From: 2-12-FULL-40-12 sp964518135
GTDB lineage: Bacteria; Patescibacteriota; Minisyncoccia; Minisyncoccales; 2-12-FULL-40-12
Reading direction: 5' to 3'
DNA length: 12,576 nt
Assembly (NCBI GenBank): GCA_964518135.1
Contig: CAZFEY010000022.1
Span: 1-12,576 of the forward strand
Shown: piece by piece, positions 6,710 to 12,186 of the stretch
Numbering within the stretch: position 1 is the first letter of the stretch
Layout: every line of letters starts with the position of its first letter
The notes under the pieces: generated by a model
The model's input: the letters and a program-made list of their open reading frames with translations, nothing else
What the model was told of the DNA's origin: nothing
Database searches by the model: none
Translations under genes and position numbers: made by a program

Positions 6710-7879
6710 ATGGCCGAAAAAACTAAAAACTATCCCGATCCAGTCCTTTTGGGCGTGAGCGCCATATTGATAGTTTTTGGTGTTCTTGTATTGTCTAGTG
6801 TTTCGTCAACATTATCCATCGAACGTTTTGGAGACCCTTTTTATTTTTTAAAACACCAAATCCTTAAAGGCCTGATTCCGGCTCTTATCTTTGGTTTTTT
6901 GGCGTTTAAAATTAATATCAAGATATTTAAACAATATGCATTTGCCTTATTTTTAATCAATCTTTTACTTGTGGGTATGGTGCTTATTCCCGGCTTGGGG
7001 GTTCGTTACGGTGGCGCTGTAAGATGGTTTGACTTAAAAATATTCTTGTTTCAGCCATCGGAATTCTTAAAATTAACATTTATTCTTTATCTAGCTGCGT
7101 TGATGGAAAGCAAAGTGCGATCCAATATAGTTCCTGAAAAAATATTGTTATCAAGGAAAAGTAAGGCCGTTTCAAAACAGGATTGGAGATCGTCTATTCC
7201 GAACTTAGCCATATTTATAACTCTTTTCGGCTTGGTGGGACTATTTTTGATTAAGCAGCCAGATCTTAGCACTTTCTCTATAATTGCTTTCACTACCATT
7301 ATTGTGTATTTTATCGCCAATACTCCTTTTTGGCATTCTGTTTTCCTGGTTCTGTTAGGTGCTGGGGGTTTTTGGTTCTTGATCACAAAAATGCCCTATG
7401 CTGCAGCCAGAATTACGGTTTTTCTTAATCAAAATTTTGATCCTTTGGGTAAGGGATATCAAATAAAGCAGGCAATGATTGCGATAGGCTCTGGCGGGAT
7501 TTGGGGTTTAGGATATGGAATGTCGCGACAAAAATTTGGTTTTTTACCAGAGGCTATGTCAGATACAATTTTTTCTATTATTAGTGAAGAGATGGGCTTT
7601 ATTGGCGGAGTATTTTTGATTCTGTGTTTTCTAATTTTCCTGTGGCGAGGTTTGGGTATCGCAAAAAAATCACCAGATAAATTCTCTCAATTAGTTGCTA
7701 CAGGCATTACTATCTGGATAGTCTTTCAAGCATTTTTAAATATAGGATCTATTATAAGAGTTATGCCCCCTACGGGTGTACCATTACCGTTTATTAGTTA
7801 CGGCGGCTCTCATTTACTCATTGAATTCATTGCTTTGGGCGTGCTTTTGAACATATCTAAAAATCGCAAGATAGTATAA
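6710..7879 (+). CDS. ftsW: SEDS-family peptidoglycan glycosyltransferase FtsW
   Basis: A 389-residue multi-pass membrane protein (about ten hydrophobic segments) that polymerises lipid II at the division septum with a partner PBP. Family signatures: GVRYGGAVRWFDL (97-109) and FQPSEFLKL (114-122), KQPDLST (182-188), GKGYQIKQAMIAIGSGG (247-263), the extracellular loop PEAMSDTIFSIISEEMGF (280-297) with D285 as the likely catalytic Asp, and PFISYGGSHLLIEF (360-373). RodA and SpoVE share this fold; position between murD and murG, the usual dcw place, favours FtsW. A basic cytoplasmic stretch at about 134-160 is longer than in many homologues. ATG 6710 has no Shine-Dalgarno and is part of the TATG duplication flanking element B. 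The stop codon runs into the tandem repeat that follows. Confidence 0.9.
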   Translation: MAEKTKNYPDPVLLGVSAILIVFGVLVLSSVSSTLSIERFGDPFYFLKHQILKGLIPALIFGFLAFKINIKIFKQYAFALFLINLLLVGMVLIPGLGVRYGGAVRWFDLKIFLFQPSEFLKLTFILYLAALMESKVRSNIVPEKILLSRKSKAVSKQDWRSSIPNLAIFITLFGLVGLFLIKQPDLSTFSIIAFTTIIVYFIANTPFWHSVFLVLLGAGGFWFLITKMPYAAARITVFLNQNFDPLGKGYQIKQAMIAIGSGGIWGLGYGMSRQKFGFLPEAMSDTIFSIISEEMGFIGGVFLILCFLIFLWRGLGIAKKSPDKFSQLVATGITIWIVFQAFLNIGSIIRVMPPTGVPLPFISYGGSHLLIEFIALGVLLNISKNRKIV

Positions 7880-8130
7880 AATAATCGAATACGCTTGTTT
7901 TCTACGAAAATAACCGAATACGCTTGTTTTCTNNNNNNNNNNNNNNNNNNNNNNNNNNNNNNNNNNNNNNNNNNNNNNNNNNNNNNNNNNNNNNNNNNNN
8001 NNNNNNNNNNNNNNNNNNNNNNNNNNNNNNNNAAAATAATCGAATACGCTTGTTTTCTACGAAAATAACCGAATACGCTTGTTTTCTTGCGAAAATAACC
8101 GAATACGCTTGTTTTCTTGCGAAAATAATT
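7878..8130. repeat. 29-30-nt tandem repeat array, interrupted by an assembly gap
   Basis: At least five near-identical units follow one another with no spacers: 7878-7906, 7907-7932 (cut by N), 8033-8061, 8062-8091 and 8092-8121, then a degenerate tail to about 8130. The consensus is AAAATAACCGAATACGCTTG then TTTTCTTGCG; variants have AATC for AACC and CTACG for CTTGCG. Within each unit GAAAA and TTTTC can pair across a 16-nt loop. The first unit overlaps the ftsW stop codon. No protein is encoded and unique spacers are absent, so this is a minisatellite, not a CRISPR. True copy number is unknown. Confidence 0.9.
7933..8032. other. Assembly gap (100 N)
   Basis: Exactly 100 N, a typical placeholder length. 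The 55 nt just before it (7878-7932) are identical to the 55 nt just after it (8033-8087), so the two contigs may in fact overlap and no sequence may be missing, or many more repeat units may be collapsed here. Confidence 0.97.
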
Positions 8131-8140
8131 AGAATATGAA

Positions 8141-8271
8141 CCCCGTTAGAAGTCTTAGCTAGAAAAATTTTGGTAAAAATTTTTCTACTGATCGAACAAC
8201 GGGGATATATAGATTATAATGGTCTGTCCGAAGTTACTTGCGAGTCATATAAAGACAGACTTCTAACGGGG
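8141..8271. mobile_element. Inverted-repeat element C between ftsW and murG
   Basis: Perfect 15-bp inverted repeats, CCCCGTTAGAAGTCT (8141-8155) and AGACTTCTAACGGGG (8257-8271), bound a 131-base element. Direct repeats TGAA flank it exactly (8137-8140 and 8272-8275). The right arm's last G is the first base of the murG GTG start. Removing the element plus one TGAA gives ATGAAGATTTTA, an ATG start for murG. Inside are a perfect 12-bp hairpin (8160-8187) and GTCTGTC (8222-8228), which can pair with GACAGAC (8254-8260). A second AACGGGG at 8198-8204 can compete with the right arm for the left arm. Initiation at the left ATG (8136) would give MNPVRSLS then stop. The arms differ from those of A and B. 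Confidence 0.75.
8160..8187 (+). other. Perfect 12-bp hairpin inside element C
   Basis: TAGAAAAATTTT (8160-8171) and AAAATTTTTCTA (8176-8187) are exact complements around the loop GGTA. It is AT-rich and not followed by a T-run, so it is a structural part of the element and not a clear terminator. Confidence 0.8.
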
Positions 8272-9398
8272 TGAAGATTTTATTTACCGGTGGGGGGACT
8301 GGGGGGCATGTTTTTCCAATCATTGCCATTTATCGCGAAATGGTAAATCTCTCTACCGACAGGAAGCATAGATTTTACTACATGGGCCCAAAAGACGAGG
8401 CGTCTTTGACTTATCTTACCAAAGAAGATATTGATGTAAGTTTTATATCGGCCGGAAAAATTAGAAGATATATTGATTTTAAAAGCGTTTTACTGAATAT
8501 AGTAGATATTCTTTTCAAAATACCGCTTGGTTTTTTTCAGTCTTTTTTTCGTATATTTTTCCTTGCACCAGATGTTATTTTCAGTAAGGGTGGATACGGT
8601 TCTTTGCCGGTAATAATCGCCGGATGGATACTCGGCACCCCTATATTCTTGCACGAATCAGATGCTGTGCCGGGCGTCGCCAATAAATTTTTAAGTCGAT
8701 TCGCGCTTGGTATTTTTTCTTCTTTTCCGGCCGGTAAAACTAAATATTTTGCCTTAGACACTATTACTATCGGTAATCCGATTAGGTCTAGCGTGCTTCA
8801 CGGATCTTTAAATGAAGCTAAAGAAATTTTCAAGTTAACAGGTGAGCGACCAGTTATTTTGGTATTGGGCGGATCTCAAGGGTCTCAAAGAATTAATGAT
8901 GTGATACTTCAGGTTTTATCCAGCATGCTGCAAAAATATGAATTAATTCATCAATGCGGAACCAAAAATTTCCAGACCATTAAGGCAGAATCAGAAGTGG
9001 TGATTAAAAAAGAATTAAATAAATATTATCATCTTTATCCTTTTCTGGACGAAAAAGAGCTAGCCGCAGCTTATTCAGCCGCTACCTTAATAGTTTCAAG
9101 GGCAGGGTCTGGGAGTATTTTTGAAATAGCGGCTGTCAACAAACCTTCTATGATTGTGCCATTGCCAGAATCGGCCCAAAACCATCAAGTGGAGAATGCA
9201 TATAGTTATGCTAAAAACGGTGCCTGTATAGTGATTGAAGAATTGAATTTTACGCCACACTTTTTTCTGGATAGGTTAAATTATTTGATATCACATCAGG
9301 ACGAAATGGATTCTATGACAGAAAGCACTAAAAAGTTTGTTAAGCCAAGAGCTGCCGAAATTATAGCTGCTTACCTCACGGATTATTTAAAATTATAA
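8271..9398 (+). CDS. murG: UDP-GlcNAc:lipid I N-acetylglucosaminyltransferase MurG
   Basis: A 375-residue peripheral membrane GT-B transferase (GT28) that adds GlcNAc to lipid I on the cytoplasmic face, producing lipid II for the flippase and FtsW. Motifs: KILFTGGGTGGHVFP (2-16), SKGGYGSLP and HESDAVPGVANK in the N-terminal domain, VLGGSQGSQRIND at the start of the C-terminal domain, and SRAGSGSIFEIAAVNKP with LPESAQNHQVENA for UDP-GlcNAc binding. Length is typical. The GTG start is supported because the protein then begins MKILFTGGGTGGH, as in relatives. Its first G comes from the right arm of element C, so an ancestral ATG seems to have been changed by the insertion. No Shine-Dalgarno. The start can be locked in a 15-bp stem with the element's left arm, so initiation may be structure-controlled (inference). 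Confidence 0.94.
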   Translation: MKILFTGGGTGGHVFPIIAIYREMVNLSTDRKHRFYYMGPKDEASLTYLTKEDIDVSFISAGKIRRYIDFKSVLLNIVDILFKIPLGFFQSFFRIFFLAPDVIFSKGGYGSLPVIIAGWILGTPIFLHESDAVPGVANKFLSRFALGIFSSFPAGKTKYFALDTITIGNPIRSSVLHGSLNEAKEIFKLTGERPVILVLGGSQGSQRINDVILQVLSSMLQKYELIHQCGTKNFQTIKAESEVVIKKELNKYYHLYPFLDEKELAAAYSAATLIVSRAGSGSIFEIAAVNKPSMIVPLPESAQNHQVENAYSYAKNGACIVIEELNFTPHFFLDRLNYLISHQDEMDSMTESTKKFVKPRAAEIIAAYLTDYLKL

Positions 9399-9406
9399 TT
9401 TGTTTT

Positions 9407-10462
9407 ATGGCGGAAAAATCCACCACACACAAATCGCCAATATCAGTTAGAACCAGATTTGCTCCATCGCCGAGCGGGTTTTTTCATGTTGGATCGGCTC
9501 GTACCGCTCTTTTCAATTATCTTTTTGCAAAAAAGAACGGAGGGAAATTTATTTTAAGAATAGAAGATACTAATCCGGAAACTTCTAAGAAAGAGTACGA
9601 ACAAGACATTATAAACTCGCTAGAATGGTTAGGTTTTGAATGGGATGAATTTCATAGGCAGAGCGAAAGAAAAGATGTATATAAAAAATATTTGGAAAAA
9701 CTTTTATCCGAAGAAAAAGCATATTATTGCTTTTGCTCAGAAGAAGAATTAGAAGCTCAATCGCAATACCAGACTTCAATAGGGGAGTCACCAAGATATT
9801 CTGGTAAGTGCGGTAAATTAGAGCATAAAGAAATTCAGGAATGTTTGTCTCGCGGTAAAAAATCTATCATTCGATTTAGAACTACAGACAAAATAATCAA
9901 AGTAAAAGATTTGATACGCGGAGAGCTTGAGCTTGATACCAACATAATAGGTGATTTCTCTATTGCTAGAGACCTAGAATCTCCCCTTTATAACTTTTCA
10001 GTTACTGTGGATGATGCGGAAATGAAAATTTCGCACGTTATCAGGGGAGAGGATTTACTATCGAATCTTCCAAGGCAGATCTTAATTCAAGAAGCTTTGG
10101 GTTTTCCCCAGGTTCAATACGCGCACCTACCGTTGCTTTTAGGGCCAGACAGATCAAAGCTTAGCAAGAGACACAATGCTCCTTCTGTTACTACATTTCG
10201 CGAAGACGGATACTTGCCGGAAGCTATAATTAATTTTCTGGCATTTTTAGGATGGAATCCAGGCGACGAGAGAGAAATTTATTCGCTGCCATCTTTAATA
10301 AAAGAGTTCTCTTTAGAAAGGGTACAAAAAGGAGGAGCCATATTTAATATCCAAAGATTAGATTTTATGAACGGTTTTTACATTAGACAACGATCAATCG
10401 AGAAGTTGACAGAATTATGCGTTCCTTATTTAATAAAATCAAATCTAATTGAGAAATTGTAA
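9407..10462 (+). CDS. gltX: Glutamate--tRNA ligase, catalytic part (split gene, first half)
   Basis: Class I synthetase that activates glutamate for tRNA-Glu. The first 351 residues carry the whole catalytic half: FAPSPSGFFHVGSARTALFN with the HIGH motif as HVGS (27-30), RIEDTN (51-56), zinc-site cysteines C108, C110 and C135, RGEDLLSN (213-220), and the KMSKS motif as KLSKR (251-255). It ends after the stem-contact region (LDFMNGFYIRQRSIEKL...) at TAA 10460-10462, where normal GluRS continues another 110-150 residues. That remainder is the next ORF, 5 nt downstream in another frame. No single-base indel can join the two: the second frame has its own TAA (10465-10467) just before its ATG, downstream of the first stop. 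It begins 8 nt after murG with no Shine-Dalgarno. Likely a genuine split enzyme, though two sequence errors are not excluded. Confidence 0.9.
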   Translation: MAEKSTTHKSPISVRTRFAPSPSGFFHVGSARTALFNYLFAKKNGGKFILRIEDTNPETSKKEYEQDIINSLEWLGFEWDEFHRQSERKDVYKKYLEKLLSEEKAYYCFCSEEELEAQSQYQTSIGESPRYSGKCGKLEHKEIQECLSRGKKSIIRFRTTDKIIKVKDLIRGELELDTNIIGDFSIARDLESPLYNFSVTVDDAEMKISHVIRGEDLLSNLPRQILIQEALGFPQVQYAHLPLLLGPDRSKLSKRHNAPSVTTFREDGYLPEAIINFLAFLGWNPGDEREIYSLPSLIKEFSLERVQKGGAIFNIQRLDFMNGFYIRQRSIEKLTELCVPYLIKSNLIEKL

Positions 10463-10467
10463 AATAA

Positions 10468-10947
10468 ATGACACCGGAAGAATTAAAACTGTTCAAACAA
10501 GATCAACCAAAATACAGAATTAAAGCAACAAATGAGGTTGTAGATGTTTCTTGGTTGGAAAAGGTGATATTTGCTTACCAAGAAAGGCTAAAAAAACTTT
10601 CTGAAATATCAGATCTGGTTGATTTTTTCTTTCAGGATAAATTAAATTACGATAAAGAATTGCTGAGATGGAAGGATATGTCGGATAATGAAATTGCAGA
10701 TTCTCTTAAAAAGATAGAAAAAAATATTAAGACGATTGGGGAAGGGGAGTGGACGAAAGAAAATTTAGAATCTTTATTGATATCTATTGTAGATTCTTCG
10801 GATAAAGGAAGGATAATGTGGCCTTTAAGAGTTGCGCTCACCGGAAAAAAAGCTTCAGCTTCGCCGTTTGATGTGGCTGCGATTCTTGGGAGAAACAAAA
10901 CCCTGGGAAGAATAAAAGAGGCGATGAGAAAATGTGGTTGGGGATAG
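10468..10947 (+). CDS. gltX: Glutamate--tRNA ligase, anticodon-binding part (split gene, second half)
   Basis: A 159-residue ORF matching the C-terminal alpha-helical anticodon-binding domain of bacterial GluRS: VIFAYQERLKKLSEISDLVDFFFQDKLNYDKELLRWK (about 33-69), then the ending IMWPLRVALTGKKASASPFDVAAILGRNKTLGRIKEAM, which corresponds to the family's W.lR..ltG...spp.f..l..LG...vl.Ri. It has no catalytic motif and would be useless alone, so it should act with the preceding ORF in trans. The ATG follows an in-frame TAA directly (TAAATGA), 5 nt after the first half's stop, which fits stop-start translational coupling. Together the halves give 510 residues, about the normal length plus a short linker, so nothing obvious has been lost. 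The first 30 residues (PEELKLFKQDQPKYRIKATN) are the normal interdomain region. Confidence 0.85.
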   Translation: MTPEELKLFKQDQPKYRIKATNEVVDVSWLEKVIFAYQERLKKLSEISDLVDFFFQDKLNYDKELLRWKDMSDNEIADSLKKIEKNIKTIGEGEWTKENLESLLISIVDSSDKGRIMWPLRVALTGKKASASPFDVAAILGRNKTLGRIKEAMRKCGWG

Positions 10948-10950
10948 GGA

Positions 10951-10978
10951 TTGACAGGAAGCTACAAATAGGGATAAT
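10951..10978 (+). promoter_or_regulatory. Promoter of predicted RNA 1
   Basis: TTGACA (10951-10956) and GATAAT (10973-10978) are 16 nt apart. The -35 begins only 3 nt after the last gene's stop codon. Confidence 0.6.
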
Positions 10979-10984
10979 AAGATT

Positions 10985-11174
10985 AGTTACTTAGATACAA
11001 CGCAAATTGTGCACCGGGGCACAAGATTTAGATTGTCGTTTGAACGCAAAGGAAGGATTCACCAATTTTTGAATCCAACGATCAATCCGATCTATTATTT
11101 CGTGATGGCTTTTTTAAGAGAAGCTGTAGGGTGCTTAATAGCGCGGGCAAGTGATTGCACGCGCTGTTCTTTTT
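10985..11174 (+). ncRNA. Predicted structured RNA 1
   Basis: An about 190-nt non-coding transcript delimited by promoter and terminator. Hairpins: TTGTGC (11007-11012) with GCACAA (11019-11024), loop ACCGGG; GGATTC (11055-11060) with GAATCC (11071-11076); then the terminator stem. Frames are closed by frequent stops. I found no RNase P, tmRNA, SRP or tRNA signature. It begins the row of RNA units downstream of the split gltX. Confidence 0.5.
11140..11174 (+). terminator. Terminator of predicted RNA 1
   Basis: AGCGCG (11140-11145) pairs with CGCGCT (11160-11165); inside, GCAA (11147-11150) pairs with TTGC (11155-11158) around GTGA, leaving one G/A mismatch. TTCTTTTT follows at 11167-11174. 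Confidence 0.8.
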
Positions 11175-11188
11175 ACAAGACATGACCC

Positions 11189-11217
11189 TTGACAGATAAT
11201 TATGATTTTTCTAATAT
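11189..11217 (+). promoter_or_regulatory. Promoter of predicted RNA 2
   Basis: TTGACA (11189-11194) and TAATAT (11212-11217) are separated by 17 nt, just downstream of the RNA 1 terminator. Confidence 0.6.
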
Positions 11218-11223
11218 ATAGCA

Positions 11224-11415
11224 TAGTACACTTTTGATATATAGTGTTGAGACTACGGTCTCATCATTACAATAAGGTTCAGTGGAACCATTTGCTTAGA
11301 GCATAAATGTGTCTAAAGACACATTGCTCACCAGCAAGAAAAGGGCGCGTTCAAACGATACATGGTCTAAATCAAACATAGACTGCGTTGTATGTAAAGA
11401 ATGCGCCTCTTTTTT
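11224..11415 (+). ncRNA. Predicted structured RNA 2
   Basis: About 192 nt, almost entirely foldable into local hairpins: ACACT (11228-11232) with AGTGT (11243-11247); TGAGAC (11248-11253) with GTCTCA (11258-11263), loop TACG; GGTTC (11276-11280) with GAACC (11285-11289), loop AGTG; GAGC plus AATGTGTC (11299-11302, 11306-11313) with GACACATT plus GCTC (11318-11329), loop TAAA; then a long terminator stem. A 98-codon ORF starting at 11309 crosses its terminator and the next promoter and shows no family resemblance, so I treat it as chance. RNA family not recognised. Confidence 0.55.
11344..11415 (+). terminator. Terminator of predicted RNA 2 (long branched stem)
   Basis: GGCGCGTTC (11344-11352) pairs with GAATGCGCC (11399-11407), nine pairs with one G-T; inside, ATACA pairs with TGTAT and GTCTA with TAGAC. 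TCTTTTTT follows (11408-11415). Confidence 0.7.
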
Positions 11416-11425
11416 AAAGAAAACC

Positions 11426-11454
11426 TTGATAGATCTTTCTAGATTTTATATTAT
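11426..11454 (+). promoter_or_regulatory. Promoter of predicted RNA 3
   Basis: TTGATA (11426-11431) and TATTAT (11449-11454) with a 17-nt spacer, beginning 11 nt after the RNA 2 T-run. Confidence 0.55.
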
Positions 11455-11460
11455 TAGATT

Positions 11461-11669
11461 AGAACATTGCTTCTTCGGTTCGCGGCTTGATATAGATGAT
11501 CGGGTTATTGACAGTCAGAATCGTCGCGGGTTTCTTCCCAGGAACCCCAAAGTTCGTTGGCGCGCTATGACGTTGAGATGTTTAGGGTACGGATTCACCT
11601 CCTAATATAAATTCCTACCCCTTTATTCTCGCAAAAGCGAGACATATCTCAACCGAGCGCGCCTTTCTT
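11461..11669 (+). ncRNA. Predicted structured RNA 3 with an anti-Shine-Dalgarno loop
   Basis: About 209 nt. A hairpin GGGTTTCT (11528-11535) with AGGAACCC (11540-11547), loop TCCC, is followed by a 3' domain closed by GGCGCGCT (11559-11566) with AGCGCGCC (11656-11663) and TTGAGAT (11573-11579) with ATCTCAA (11646-11652). Inside that domain are two arms: GGGTA/TACCC (11585-11589, 11616-11620) exposing CACCTCCT (11596-11603), and CTCGC-AAAA-GCGAG (11628-11641). GGATTCACCTCCT resembles the 16S rRNA 3' end (GGATCACCTCCT) with one extra T. The trailing T-run is modest (TTTCTT). Function unknown; binding to mRNA ribosome sites is a reasonable guess only. Confidence 0.5.
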
Positions 11670-11680
11670 ATATATATAAT

Positions 11681-11709
11681 TTGACATAACTTTCGAGTTC
11701 GTCTATTCT
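11681..11709 (+). promoter_or_regulatory. Promoter of predicted RNA 4
   Basis: TTGACA (11681-11686) and TATTCT (11704-11709) are 17 nt apart. Confidence 0.55.
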
Positions 11710-11715
11710 AAAATT

Positions 11716-11817
11716 GAGAAGGGCGTGCGAGCCAGCTAAGACATAAACTCATTGCATCACCTCCGATGTTATGAAGAAATTAGTCTTGATTGGGTAGCAC
11801 GCCTCCTTATTTTTTTT
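11716..11817 (+). ncRNA. Predicted structured RNA 4 with an anti-Shine-Dalgarno loop
   Basis: A compact RNA of about 100 nt, closed end to end by GGCGTGC (11722-11728) with GCACGCC (11797-11803). Inside, AAGAC (11738-11742) pairs with GTCTT (11783-11787), ATAA (11743-11746) with TTAT (11769-11772), and CATC (11755-11758) with GATG (11765-11768), leaving a six-base loop ACCTCC. ATCACCTCC is identical to nine bases of the 16S rRNA tail. CCTCCTTA then a T-run (11810-11817) closes the unit, so the outer stem doubles as a terminator. Family not recognised. Confidence 0.55.
11797..11817 (+). terminator. 3' strand and T-run of the RNA 4 terminator
   Basis: GCACGCC (pairing with 11722-11728) is followed by TCCTTA and eight T. 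The wide stem makes this an unusual terminator, but the T-run is strong. Confidence 0.6.
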
Positions 11818-11835
11818 GAAAGATATAATTTTTCA

Positions 11836-11861
11836 TTGACATTAAATTAAAATCGTATAAT
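11836..11861 (+). promoter_or_regulatory. Promoter of predicted RNA 5
   Basis: Perfect TTGACA (11836-11841) and perfect TATAAT (11856-11861), but only 14 nt apart, shorter than usual. TTTCAT at 11831-11836 gives 19 nt with a poorer -35. Confidence 0.5.
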
Positions 11862-11867
11862 ATGGAA

Positions 11868-12075
11868 TCAGTAAATCTGGCCTGACAGTACATTTATATA
11901 GAGCTGGTCATTAGTCCAGGGCCAGAGAGTTTCATGGGGATTCCTTATGGGATCCAGGTTAAGGGCACGCAACGCTGAGACAGCAATCCAGAATGTCAAT
12001 CGATCGACTTAGCAGACGAATTCAAGCAACATCTTCCCAGTAGAGGTCAATGCTGCGCGTGCCCACCCTTTTTTT
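11868..12075 (+). ncRNA. Predicted structured RNA 5
   Basis: About 208 nt with three domains. Domain 1: CTGGCC (11877-11882) with GGCCAG (11920-11925), enclosing CTGG (11904-11907) with CCAG (11916-11919). Domain 2: GGATTCC (11938-11944) with GGGATCC (11949-11955), one G-T, loop TTAT. Domain 3: GGGCACGC (11963-11970) with GCGTGCCC (12057-12064), enclosing GCTG-AGA-CAGC (11974-11984) and a single-strand-rich centre of about 70 nt. ACCC and seven T end it. No tmRNA, RNase P or SRP core motif found. The GCACGC in domain 3 is complementary to GCGTGC of RNA 4. Confidence 0.55.
11963..12075 (+). terminator. Terminator domain of predicted RNA 5
   Basis: A perfect 8-bp closing stem GGGCACGC/GCGTGCCC spanning 102 nt is followed by ACCC and T7 (12069-12075). 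The same closed-domain-then-T-run design is seen in RNAs 3 and 4. Confidence 0.55.
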
Positions 12076-12088
12076 ATAATCTATAAGT

Positions 12089-12112
12089 ATAGGCCTATGC
12101 CGTATTCGAATA
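12089..12112. repeat. Two adjacent 10-bp perfect palindromes
   Basis: ATAGGCCTAT (12089-12098) and TATTCGAATA (12103-12112) are each fully self-complementary, 4 nt apart. They lie in the spacer after RNA 5; a weak CACTC/GGGTG hairpin with T8 follows at 12121-12143. They could be protein-binding sites or part of a short RNA; no promoter directly precedes them. Confidence 0.6.
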
Positions 12113-12151
12113 ATTAAACTCACTCTTAATGGGTGTTTTTTTTAATTTTAT

Positions 12152-12181
12152 TTGTAAAATTTTTTATATTTGTTATATTAT
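12152..12181 (+). promoter_or_regulatory. Possible promoter of predicted RNA 6
   Basis: TTGTAA (12152-12157) is followed after 16 nt by TATATT (12174-12179), or after 18 nt by TATTAT (12176-12181). The tract is very AT-rich, so this is a weaker call than the others. Confidence 0.3.
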
Positions 12182-12186
12182 TTTCA

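Noticed and set aside
7878..8130. CRISPR array
   Set aside because: Units are contiguous with no unique spacers and no cas genes nearby; it is a minisatellite.
7924..8139. A frame across the N block
   Set aside because: Half of it is N, the rest is tandem repeat translated by chance.
10440..10480. gltX split as a simple sequencing frameshift
   Set aside because: Both frames have stop codons (10460 and 10465) placed so that one indel cannot join them; at least two errors would be needed.
11309..11605. A 98-codon frame in the RNA-rich region
   Set aside because: It crosses a strong terminator, a promoter and several perfect hairpins, and its protein resembles nothing I know.
11590..11770. 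Minus-strand genes with perfect Shine-Dalgarno (complement of CACCTCCT)
   Set aside because: On the minus strand the RNA 3 site has no start codon at a proper distance, and the RNA 4 site opens only a 14-codon frame. Promoters and T-runs point to the + strand.
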